Shown here: positions 19,360 through 26,575 of the stretch, piece by piece
Layout of the letters: each line of letters opens with the position of its first letter
Position numbering within the stretch: the stretch's first letter is position 1
Assembly: GCA_024637045.1 (NCBI GenBank)
Contig: JAGXFX010000014.1
Span: 1 to 32,528 of the forward strand
Source: Soehngenia sp.
Lineage (GTDB): Bacteria; Bacillota; Clostridia; Tissierellales; Tissierellaceae
Direction of reading: 5' to 3'
Length of the DNA stretch: 32,528 bases
Translations under genes and position numbers: made by a program
Notes under the pieces: model-generated
Told to the model about the DNA's origin: nothing
The model's input: only the letters and a program-made list of their open reading frames with translations
Database searches by the model: none

Positions 19360-20874
19360 ATGAGTTTAATGATTATCATTATATTTCTAGTAATAACAGT
19401 TGTCTCAGTACAGATTATGAGTAAGAGAACAAAGGAATTTCTTCACATGGTACAGCTTGAAGGCTATCTGGCTGACCACTATTTGAAGTGGTTGTCAATG
19501 AATAAAAAAAGAGCATATAGTCTTTCCAAAGAGAAAATGACGATAAAGAAGCCACTGGTTATGACACAGAGGGCGACTAGATTAAATCGAGCTAATTTCA
19601 TGTTTTCAGCTGCAACTATTGCACTTCCTGCCTTGTTAATCTATACAATTACAAACAATACAATTGTTGGAGGGATTATCCTTCTGTTGGCTATCGCAGG
19701 GGTGTACTACTATCAGCCTCTTATTATAGCGGGATCAACCATGATTATGAAGCCGATAGAGGACAACATTAACATGGGATTCTATAGATCCGCTCAAAAC
19801 AAAATCAAGACAAGAGAGGATCTTAGTGTTGTAGGAATAACTGGAAGTTTTGGTAAAACCAGCACAAAATTTATTGTAGGAACAATTCTATCCCAGAAGT
19901 TCAATGTTTTGAATACACCAGAGTCATACAATACACCTATGGGATTATCCAAAGTAATTAATAATGACCTCAAAGATGAACATGAAGTTTTTATCGCAGA
20001 AATGGGTGCTAAAAAAATAGGAGAGATCAGGGAAGTAGCACAGCTTGCACAACCTAAGATTGGAATACTAACATCTATTGGGCCAGTTCACATAGAAACC
20101 TTCAAGAATATCGATAATATCATGAAGACAAAGTACGAACTAATTGAGCAACTGCCTACTGATGGAGTGGCGGTTTTCAATTACGACAATGAATACATCA
20201 GAAAACTCGCTGATAAAACTTTCAAGGAAAAGATGTTGTATGGGCTAGAGAACGTTGATGGGTTGGATATTTATGCTGAGGATATACTAGTCACTGAAAA
20301 TGGCTCAGAATTTACGCTTAAAGATAAAGAAGGAAATAGCATTAGATGCACTACTAAACTATTAGGAAAACACAATATCTACAATCTATTGGCAGGGGCA
20401 TGCGCATCAAAGATACTGGGACTTTCCTTGGAAGAAATCAGTAAGGGAATTGAAAAAGTTGAGCCGGTAGAACACCGTCTAAACCTTATTGAATCAGCAA
20501 GCGGAGTCATTATTATTGACGATGCTTTCAATTCAAATCCAGTTGGTACAAAGGCAGCTCTGGATGTTCTTGCACAATTCAAGGAAGGACGAAAAATAAT
20601 TGTCACGCCAGGTATGATAGAACTAGGGGAGATGGAAGAGTCAGCAAATCATGAATTTGGGGTAAATATTGGTAAAGTATGTGATTTTGTTATTCTGGTT
20701 GGAGAGCAGAGAACAAAGCCAATTTATGAGGGACTTTTGGATACATCATTCAATCCTTCCAATATATTTGTTGTAAACAATTTACAGGAAGCGACAGTGC
20801 AGATAGGCAAAATAACAAAAGCAAAGGATGTTGTTTTGTTTGAGAATGATCTACCGGATAACTACAGTGAATAG
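19360..20874 (+). CDS. Membrane-anchored MurF-like Mur ligase
   Basis: ATP-dependent amide ligase of the Mur family. The ATP loop GITGSFGKTSTK lies at residues 159-170; AEMGAKKIGEI, the NYDNEY segment, GKHNIYNLLAGACAS, a VEHRLN motif and DDAFNSNP follow in the MurF order. Instead of the usual MurF N-terminal UDP-substrate domain, it begins with a membrane segment (residues 1-20), a basic linker rich in aromatic residues, and further hydrophobic segments around 82-130. The product has 504 residues. It lies next to ddl, whose product D-Ala-D-Ala is the MurF substrate. It may be the cell's MurF in a membrane-bound form or a ligase for another cell-wall modification; the presence of a standard murF elsewhere would decide. 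Start ATG 19360 after TTGGAGGA. Confidence 0.82.
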   Translation: MSLMIIIIFLVITVVSVQIMSKRTKEFLHMVQLEGYLADHYLKWLSMNKKRAYSLSKEKMTIKKPLVMTQRATRLNRANFMFSAATIALPALLIYTITNNTIVGGIILLLAIAGVYYYQPLIIAGSTMIMKPIEDNINMGFYRSAQNKIKTREDLSVVGITGSFGKTSTKFIVGTILSQKFNVLNTPESYNTPMGLSKVINNDLKDEHEVFIAEMGAKKIGEIREVAQLAQPKIGILTSIGPVHIETFKNIDNIMKTKYELIEQLPTDGVAVFNYDNEYIRKLADKTFKEKMLYGLENVDGLDIYAEDILVTENGSEFTLKDKEGNSIRCTTKLLGKHNIYNLLAGACASKILGLSLEEISKGIEKVEPVEHRLNLIESASGVIIIDDAFNSNPVGTKAALDVLAQFKEGRKIIVTPGMIELGEMEESANHEFGVNIGKVCDFVILVGEQRTKPIYEGLLDTSFNPSNIFVVNNLQEATVQIGKITKAKDVVLFENDLPDNYSE

Positions 20875-20890
20875 CAAAGGAGGCCTGACA

Positions 20891-22060
20891 ATGAAAAGAG
20901 TAGGGGTACTTTTTGGAGGAAGAAGTGTTGAACACGAGGTTTCAGTAATAACAGCAATGCAGATTATTGAAAATATGGACAGGAGTAAATATGAGCCTGT
21001 GGCAATCTATATTAACAAGGAAGGTCAGTGGATTACGGGTAAATCACTACTTAGCTTTGAGAGCTTCAAGAAAAATGATTTTAAGGATACCAAGAGAATA
21101 ATGTTATCTCCAAATCACAACGATGGCAACCTTTATGCACATCCTGAGGAAACCGGGATTTTTGGAAAGAAGATCATCGAGACTGTTGATGTTTTCTTCC
21201 CGGCGTTTCATGGAACTAATGGAGAAGATGGATCATCACAAGGTTTGTTGGAATTAGTAAATAAACCATACGTTGGAGCAGGACTTCTTGCATCATCTGT
21301 TGGAATGGATAAGATTGTTATGAAAGATGTTTACAAGGCGAATGGCATACCAGTGGTGGATTATATATGGTTCTACAGAAGTCAGTGGGAAAACAACAAG
21401 AGTGGTTCAATACAAGAAATTGAGACTAGGCTTGGGTATCCGGTATTTGTAAAACCATCAAATCTAGGTTCTAGTATTGGTATTTCAAAAGCAAAAAATA
21501 GAGAAATGCTAGAAATAGCTCTTGAAATTGCGGCGAGCTACGATAGGAAAATTATTGTTGAGAAGGCTGTTGAAGAGCCGAGAGAAATAAATTGTGCAGT
21601 AATGGGTTATAATCATGAAGTAGAAGTTTCTGATTGCGAGGAACCACTAGGTTGGAGTGAAATACTATCATTTGAGGACAAGTATGTAAGAAAGGACTCA
21701 AAGACAACAGATTCAGCTGGAAGTAACAGAGCAATACCGGCTAATCTAGAGGAAAAAACAAGGTTGGAAATTGAAGAACTGGCAAAGAAAGCATTTACTG
21801 TTATAGATGGTAGAGGAAACGCAAGGATAGATTTTCTAATAGATAAGAGCGGGAAAGTATTCGTAAACGAGATAAATACTCTTCCAGGTTCAATTGCGTT
21901 TTACCTATGGGAAGGCAGGGGTTATGACTTCAAATCTTTGGTAAGTAAAATGATAGAAATTTCCCTGATAACACATAAAGAAAAGAACAGTAATATGTAT
22001 GTTTACGAATCAAATCTGTTTAATAGAACTCAATTTGGCGCGAAAACAGGTAAAATGTAA
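20891..22060 (+). CDS. ddl: D-alanine--D-alanine ligase
   Basis: ATP-grasp enzyme making D-Ala-D-Ala for peptidoglycan. N-terminal GVLFGGRSVEHEVSVITA; ATP-grasp segments FVKPSNLGSSIGISKA and VEKAVEEPREINCAVMG; Mg ligands in RIDFLIDKSG and VNEINTLPGSIAFYLW. The product has 389 residues, somewhat longer than common Ddl enzymes, with an extra C-terminal tail (MYVYESNLFNRTQFGAKTGKM). ATG 20891 follows AAAGGAGGC; the upstream in-frame ATGs lie inside the preceding gene. Its stop codon lies within the terminator hairpin. Confidence 0.94.
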   Translation: MKRVGVLFGGRSVEHEVSVITAMQIIENMDRSKYEPVAIYINKEGQWITGKSLLSFESFKKNDFKDTKRIMLSPNHNDGNLYAHPEETGIFGKKIIETVDVFFPAFHGTNGEDGSSQGLLELVNKPYVGAGLLASSVGMDKIVMKDVYKANGIPVVDYIWFYRSQWENNKSGSIQEIETRLGYPVFVKPSNLGSSIGISKAKNREMLEIALEIAASYDRKIIVEKAVEEPREINCAVMGYNHEVEVSDCEEPLGWSEILSFEDKYVRKDSKTTDSAGSNRAIPANLEEKTRLEIEELAKKAFTVIDGRGNARIDFLIDKSGKVFVNEINTLPGSIAFYLWEGRGYDFKSLVSKMIEISLITHKEKNSNMYVYESNLFNRTQFGAKTGKM

Positions 22061-22088
22061 GATATTTTAAATATCTTACATTTTTTTT
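22053..22088 (+). terminator. Terminator overlapping the ddl stop codon
   Basis: AAAATGTAAGATATTT (22053-22068) is followed by its exact reverse complement (22069-22084) and continues into a T-run to 22088. The ddl stop (22058-22060) lies in the left arm, so a ribosome at the stop would cover the stem. Confidence 0.85.
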
Positions 22089-22133
22089 AACAGAGAGGGT
22101 AAATACTAAGTATTGAAAGAAGGGGGATTAGCG

Positions 22134-24299
22134 ATGATTTTACGGGAAGAGATAATTAAACTGATGGAAAGCAAAAAATATAAGCCACTTCTCAAAGAAG
22201 AACTGTCTGCCAGATTCAATATTGGAAAGAATGAGCAGAAAGATTTCTTTAAGATATTGGATGATATGGAAAAAGAAGGAGTTATCCTAAAGGCTAGAAA
22301 TGACAGATATGGTCTTATTAATCCTGAGTTTCTTGTAATCGGAAGATTGGAAGGAAATGAAAAAGGCTTTGGATTTGTCATGTCAAAGGATAGACCAGGG
22401 GAGGATATCTTTATAACTGCTGATTCGATGAATACGGCGATGCACGGCGACAGGGTCGTAGCAAACCTTATAAAAGGCAGACAGGAAGGAAGAAAGCAAG
22501 AAGGAAGAAAGCAGGAAGGAGAAGTAATCAGAGTTCTTGAAAGAGCCAATGAATCGGTTATTGGTACTTATGAAGACAGTGGAAACTTCGGGTTTGTAAT
22601 TCCAGATAATCACAAGATTGCTTATGACATATTTATACCTAAAGGAAAGACCCTAAAAGCCAAGGATGGTCAAAAAGTTGTGGTGGGAATCGAGAAATGG
22701 CCGGAATTCAGGAGAAATCCAGAGGGATCAGTAATTGAAGTTCTAGGGTATCTTACTGACAAGGGTACTGATATATTGTCAATAATTAGGCAGTTCAAAC
22801 TACCGGAAGAATTTCCTGACGAGGTGAGGGCAGAAGCACTAAAAATTCCATCGATTATCGATGAGCAGGAGATCAGAAACAGAAAAGATTTAAGAGAACT
22901 AAAAACATTTACAATTGATGGGGCAGATGCGAAGGACTTGGATGACGCCATTTCAATTGAGAAGCTCGAAAATGGAAAATACAGACTTGGTGTACACATC
23001 GCTGATGTCACTCATTATGTAAGATCAGGTACCAAATTGGACAAGGAAGCATTAAAGAGAGGAAATTCTGTCTATCTGCTCGATAGGGTTATACCAATGT
23101 TGCCACATGAACTGAGCAATGGAATATGCTCACTTAATCCTAATGTTGACCGATTGACAATGACCGTTTTTATGGATATAGACAAGAATGGGAAAGTAGT
23201 CTACCATGAGATACATGAATCCATAATAAATAGCAAGGCAAGGCTTATTTATGATGATGTATCGGATCTTCTTGAAGGAAAAGATGAAGAAGCAGCAGAA
23301 AATCTTGCACTTGTCGCAGATGACATATTCCTTATGAAAGAATTAATGGATATTCTTAGAAGACACAGAGATAAAAGAGGAAGTATTGATTTTGATTTCC
23401 CTGAAACTTTTATTGAGCTGGATGAAGACGGAAAGCCCGTTGATGTAAGAAAGCGGGATAGAAGAATTGCCAACAGACTAATTGAAGAATTTATGCTTGT
23501 AACAAATGAAACAGTAGCAGAAAGGTTTTTCTGGGAGGAAATTCCTTTCCTTTACAGAATACACGAGGAACCAAAAAGCGAGAGAGTAGAGGATTTCCAG
23601 AAATTTATTCATAATTTTGGATACTCCATGAAGGGCAAGGAGCTTCATCCAAAGGATTTTCAAATTTTAACTCAGGAAATCAAAGGGAAAAGAGAAGAGC
23701 CCGTTATCTCAACATTACTTTTGAGAACCATGCAAAAAGCAGTATACAGTTCAGAACCAGGAATTCATTTTGGATTGGCTGCCCAGTACTATTCACATTT
23801 TACTTCACCAATAAGAAGATATCCTGACCTTCAAATTCACAGGATAATAAAGGATTCACTTCATGGACAATTGAGTGAAAAGAAACTGAATCTGCTGGAA
23901 GGATTACTTCCTGAAATAGCCGAGCACACTTCAATGACAGAGAGAAGGGCTGAGGAGGCCGAGAGAGAGGTCGACGACCTTAAGATGGCCCAGTATATGG
24001 CTGAGCGAATCGGTGAGGAATACGAAGGCCTGGTGTCTTCAGTGACCAGCTTTGGATTATTTGTACAACTTGAAAATACTATAGAAGGACTTGTACATTT
24101 CAGCAATATGGTTGATGATTTCTACTTCTTCGATGAGGACAACTATATGATAGTCGGAGAGAGAACAAAGACCACCTACAGATTGGGAGATCCTGTGAGG
24201 ATAAAAGTCATTGGAGCTGATATTGGGAAGAAAAATATTGACTTTCAGCTAGTAAATGATGAAGTTTCAACAAAAGAGGAAGTTGACACAGAGGAGTAA
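22134..24299 (+). CDS. rnr: Ribonuclease R
   Basis: Processive 3'-5' exoribonuclease that degrades structured RNA and works with tmRNA/SmpB on defective mRNAs. The product has 721 residues: an N-terminal helical domain, cold-shock domains (about 60-210), the RNB catalytic domain with the metal-binding DGADAKDLDDAISI, the SPIRRYPDLQIHR motif, and a C-terminal S1 domain (EEYEGLVSSVTSFGLFVQL). Between the cold-shock domains is a Lys/Arg/Gln/Glu/Gly insertion with an approximate five-residue repeat (RQEG, RKQEG, RKQEG). ATG 22134 is the start, judged by the AAGGGGGAT ribosome site; an in-frame TTG at 22113 is less likely. It is the first gene of an rnr-smpB-ssrA cluster. Confidence 0.95.
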   Translation: MILREEIIKLMESKKYKPLLKEELSARFNIGKNEQKDFFKILDDMEKEGVILKARNDRYGLINPEFLVIGRLEGNEKGFGFVMSKDRPGEDIFITADSMNTAMHGDRVVANLIKGRQEGRKQEGRKQEGEVIRVLERANESVIGTYEDSGNFGFVIPDNHKIAYDIFIPKGKTLKAKDGQKVVVGIEKWPEFRRNPEGSVIEVLGYLTDKGTDILSIIRQFKLPEEFPDEVRAEALKIPSIIDEQEIRNRKDLRELKTFTIDGADAKDLDDAISIEKLENGKYRLGVHIADVTHYVRSGTKLDKEALKRGNSVYLLDRVIPMLPHELSNGICSLNPNVDRLTMTVFMDIDKNGKVVYHEIHESIINSKARLIYDDVSDLLEGKDEEAAENLALVADDIFLMKELMDILRRHRDKRGSIDFDFPETFIELDEDGKPVDVRKRDRRIANRLIEEFMLVTNETVAERFFWEEIPFLYRIHEEPKSERVEDFQKFIHNFGYSMKGKELHPKDFQILTQEIKGKREEPVISTLLLRTMQKAVYSSEPGIHFGLAAQYYSHFTSPIRRYPDLQIHRIIKDSLHGQLSEKKLNLLEGLLPEIAEHTSMTERRAEEAEREVDDLKMAQYMAERIGEEYEGLVSSVTSFGLFVQLENTIEGLVHFSNMVDDFYFFDEDNYMIVGERTKTTYRLGDPVRIKVIGADIGKKNIDFQLVNDEVSTKEEVDTEE

Positions 24300-24344
24300 A
24301 TTTGCTACACTCAATAACGACAAATTTATTAAAGGATGAAACTA

Positions 24345-24809
24345 ATGAAGAAAACTGGCACAAAACTAATAGCATCAAATAAAAAAGCAAGACACGAATT
24401 CTTTATAGAGGATACCCTTGAGGCTGGAATTGTACTGACAGGAACCGAAGTAAAGTCCATCAGGCAGGGTAAAGTGAATATCAAGGAGTCATACGCCTCC
24501 ATTGAAAGAGGAGAAGTGTATATAACCGGGATGCATATAAGCCCCTACGAACAAGGAAACATAAACAATGTTGATCCTGTAAGGAAGAGAAAACTACTTC
24601 TGCATAGGCGAGAGATAAGAAAACTGATAGGTGAAATCCAGCAAAAGGGATTCACCTTGGTTCCACTTTCCATTTATCTAAAGGATGGTCTTGTCAAGAT
24701 TGAGATTGCTCTTGCAAAAGGGAAGAAGCTATTTGATAAGAGACAGACCATTGCTAAAAAGGACGCTGAAAGAAGAATACAACAGCATTCCAGCGAAAAA
24801 TACCAATAA
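24345..24809 (+). CDS. smpB: tmRNA-binding protein SmpB
   Basis: Binds the tRNA-like part of tmRNA and brings it to stalled ribosomes. Family motifs are [20 protein letters not shown] at the N-terminus, [18 protein letters not shown], the [10 protein letters not shown] segment and a C-terminal [19 protein letters not shown] tail that mimics mRNA. The product has 154 residues, full length. ATG 24345 is preferred over ATG 24336 because AAGG at 24332-24335 is then properly spaced. Its RNA partner ssrA starts 56 bases after its stop. Confidence 0.97.
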   Translation: MKKTGTKLIASNKKARHEFFIEDTLEAGIVLTGTEVKSIRQGKVNIKESYASIERGEVYITGMHISPYEQGNINNVDPVRKRKLLLHRREIRKLIGEIQQKGFTLVPLSIYLKDGLVKIEIALAKGKKLFDKRQTIAKKDAERRIQQHSSEKYQ

Positions 24810-24817
24810 GGGTATAA

Positions 24818-24846
24818 TTGACATACAGTCGAACATATGTTATAAT
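24818..24846 (+). promoter_or_regulatory. Consensus promoter of ssrA
   Basis: TTGACA (24818-24823), exactly 17 bases, TATAAT (24841-24846): a perfect consensus. The predicted RNA start is 19 bases after the -10 box, so a short 5' leader would be trimmed. Confidence 0.88.
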
Positions 24847-24864
24847 TCATATGTACCAAATAGA

Positions 24865-25215
24865 GGGGGCGAATTTGGTTTCGACGGGGGTACGGAATCA
24901 GGAGTAGCGAGCCGTTGTCGCCAAGCAACGAAAAAAGTGGCAAAACTAATTAAACGCAAACGATAATTACGCATTAGCAGCCTAGTTTAGGCGCTCGATT
25001 TAACCGGGATTCCCACGACCTGGATTGAATCGTCATTTTAGTGGGGAACCGAGTCCGGCAAAGCTTTGAGCTGGAAACGGAACTTATGAAGCTACCGAAA
25101 CTCATATCCTGTCAGCAGGAGATGAGCGGGGGGAATCTTAAATTGCTGGCTGCGCTCGGAGAAGCTCTTGTGGAAGGATTTTCGGACGTGGGTTCGACAC
25201 CCACCGCCTCCACCA
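24865..25215 (+). ncRNA. ssrA: tmRNA (one-piece) with ANDNYALAA tag
   Basis: The 5' end GGGGGCG (24865-24871) pairs with CGCCTCC (25205-25211), followed by an encoded ACCA (25212-25215), giving a tRNA-like acceptor stem. The conserved 5' segment GAATTTGGTTTCGACGG and the T-arm GTGGGTTCGACACCCAC are present. The resume codon is GCA at 24956; the encoded tag is ANDNYALAA with stop TAG at 24983-24985, so a tagged protein ends in AANDNYALAA. The length is 351 bases, typical of a one-piece tmRNA. It has its own promoter and terminator. Together with rnr and smpB it completes the trans-translation set. Confidence 0.97.
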
Positions 25216-25231
25216 AATAAGAATAGTAGTA

Positions 25232-25292
25232 TTGATACAATGTAAAGCCCTTGAATTCAAGGGCTTTTAGTATTTTAGTAGATAAAAAGTTG
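25232..25292 (+). repeat. Left copy of the 61-nt ssrA-terminator repeat
   Basis: TTGATACAATGTAAAGCCC through TAGATAAAAAGTTG recurs at 30267-30322 plus 31918-31922, with a single mismatch (A at 25277 versus T at 30312). The two copies bracket the accessory region. Sequence on both outer sides is unrelated, which makes the edges look like those of an integrated segment. It could be an attachment-site pair or a duplication. Confidence 0.8.
25244..25268 (+). terminator. Terminator of ssrA
   Basis: AAAGCCCTTGAA followed directly by its reverse complement TTCAAGGGCTTT and a short T-run, 29 bases after the tmRNA 3' end. The same sequence recurs at 30279-30303. Confidence 0.88.
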
Positions 25293-25321
25293 GATATATA
25301 GTAGAAAATAGTTTCAATAAA

Positions 25322-25388
25322 GCTAAAAAGCATGCACCGGAAAATGCACTAAAGATTGCTGTGGGATTTTAGTTGCATACTTTTTAGC
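25322..25388. repeat. 67-bp inverted-repeat element; its left arm also matches 26088-26123 in inverted orientation
   Basis: GCTAAAAAGCATGCA (25322-25336) pairs with TGCATACTTTTTAGC (25374-25388), 14 of 15. In addition, 25322-25357 matches the reverse complement of 26088-26123 at 28 of 36 positions, including two TGCAC motifs at the same spacing. That longer pair looks like the terminal inverted repeats of an old element of about 800 bp. Confidence 0.6.
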
Positions 25389-25483
25389 GATAATAATTTC
25401 ATGATATGTTCCTAAGAACTAGGCACGTTGAGTGTTGCGCATTGCTAAAAAAGATATAAATTCATACAATAATAAATAATTAG

Positions 25484-25508
25484 ATTCTCTGAAAAGAGGA
25501 TTTTTTTT
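25484..25508 (+). terminator. Orphan terminator-like hairpin
   Basis: ATTCTCT (one G-T pair), GAAA loop, AGAGGAT, then eight T. There is no gene upstream back to ssrA, which has its own terminator, so it would end either ssrA read-through or an undetected small RNA. Confidence 0.6.
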
Positions 25509-25747
25509 ATATATTATATTTGTTATGTCTGTTTGAAGTAAAGTAGACGTAAAATATATCATTATACTTTTTTATACGTAACATTAGTGATACAAGAATT
25601 ATAATATTGGCTTAATGAGGTAAAAAATAATAGTATGCTAAATAATAAGTGTTTACGAAATTCGGTTATAATACTGATATGGTAGTGTTTACTGTATTTG
25701 TCAACCGAAAAGTGTACCAAAGGGGGTACGGACTACTTTTAAATTAA

Positions 25748-26056
25748 CAGAAACAGATATTTCATTCAGATCAAGGGTGGCAATATCAAATGAAAAATTA
25801 CCAGGCACAGTTAAAAGAAAGAGGAATAATTCAGAGTATGTGAAGAAAGGGAAACTGTTTGGATAATTCAGTTATGGAGAATTTCTTTGGGTTATTAAAA
25901 TCAGAGCTACTATATTTACAGAAATTTGAGAGTGTAGAACATTTCAAGAAAGAACTGGTTGAGTATATAGAATGGTATAATACGAAGAGAACAAAGAGTA
26001 AACTAAAAGGACTGAGTCCCGTTGAGTACAGAATTCAATTCTTACTAGTTGCTTGA
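25748..26056 (+). pseudogene. Decayed IS3-family (IS150-like) transposase, C-terminal remnant
   Basis: The frame shows FHSDQGWQYQMKNYQAQLKE (second Asp of the DDE triad), then an in-frame TGA at 25841, then [20 protein letters not shown] (catalytic Glu) and the usual [20 protein letters not shown] end. Everything N-terminal to the second Asp is missing; a TAA lies just upstream at 25745. TGTCTAATTTTTTGGGGTCA after the stop resembles an IS150-type end, but no matching left end is seen. It is dead by truncation and by a stop codon. Confidence 0.85.
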
Positions 26057-26087
26057 TAAAACTGTCTAATTTTTTGGGGTCAGATTA

Positions 26088-26126
26088 GAATTTTGGTGCA
26101 TTTTTGAGTGCACACTTTTTAGCGAT
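26088..26126. repeat. Right arm of an old terminal repeat; carries CACACTTTTTAGCGAT
   Basis: This is the inverted partner of 25322-25357 (28 of 36). Its outer 16 bases, CACACTTTTTAGCGAT (26111-26126), recur exactly and in the same orientation at 30162-30177, and with one change at 25376-25391. The exact pair flanks the signalling operon. Confidence 0.65.
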
Positions 26127-26294
26127 CATAAATTGGATATTTTTTGCTATTAATTAGGACATTAGCATGTATACTTTATATACTTGAGTGGCAGTCTTTA
26201 TGATTTTGATTGACAATTCAAAAAAAATAGATTAATGTTAAATTAACAACGATATTAACAACTTTGTTATAGTTTAAAAGAAGGAGTAAATTGA

Positions 26295-26534
26295 ATGTTT
26301 AATGTAAATGAATTATTGGAAATGGCTATTAATGAAACTGACAACCTCTGTGAGAGTGAAGTATTTCTTATTAAAGATTTATTTAAGGGATATATTTGGA
26401 ACAGAGTTCCAAGAAGAGATCGACTTCGACTTGGCATATTATTTTTGAATCATATCCAGAAAGTGAATGGAGTTATCAAGGCAATTGAAAAGACTTCTTC
26501 GAAACAACAGAGATATCAAAAGAAAATTGAATGA
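26295..26534 (+). CDS. Small DUF1413-like protein
   Basis: A 79-residue soluble protein with an AAGGAG ribosome site 8 bases before ATG 26295. The core FLIKDLFKGYIWNRVPRRDR followed by LRLGILFLNHI recalls the DUF1413 family (DLF, W, R, LG pattern), small proteins of unknown function often found on mobile elements. The end, SSKQQRYQKKIE, is basic. It lies 41 bases before the kinase gene on the same strand and may be its operon leader. Upstream, ATTAACAAC occurs twice 12 bases apart (26242-26262) in a possible control region, and a weak TATAGT -10 lies at 26268-26273. No function is claimed; family assignment is from memory. Confidence 0.65.
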   Translation: MFNVNELLEMAINETDNLCESEVFLIKDLFKGYIWNRVPRRDRLRLGILFLNHIQKVNGVIKAIEKTSSKQQRYQKKIE

Positions 26535-26575
26535 TTTCAACATTAGAATTATTATAGTTGATTGGAGATAAGAAT

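Larger units (their letters stand above)
25293..25747. other. Gene-free, AT-rich region with IS-end debris
   Basis: No credible coding frame. It holds a 67-bp inverted-repeat unit (25322-25388), a further near-copy of GCTAAAAA at 25444, an orphan terminator (25484-25508), and a stretch at 25699-25739 (TGTCAACCGAAAAGTGTACC and the inverted GGGTACGGACTACTTTT) that resembles the repeated ends of IS21-type elements. It reads as accumulated insertion-sequence remains. Confidence 0.5.

Noticed and set aside
24685..24966. Plus-strand 93-residue ORF running from smpB into ssrA
   Set aside because: Out of frame with smpB and ending within the tmRNA; no ribosome site or family resemblance.
25112..25333. 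Minus-strand ORF with VGVEPTSENPSTRASPS over the tmRNA
   Set aside because: This is the antisense of the tmRNA 3' half, a well-known false protein in databases; the RNA gene explains the sequence.
25655..25700. TATAAT at 25667-25672 as a promoter for the transposase remnant
   Set aside because: No acceptable -35 at 16-18 bases, and the downstream gene is dead.
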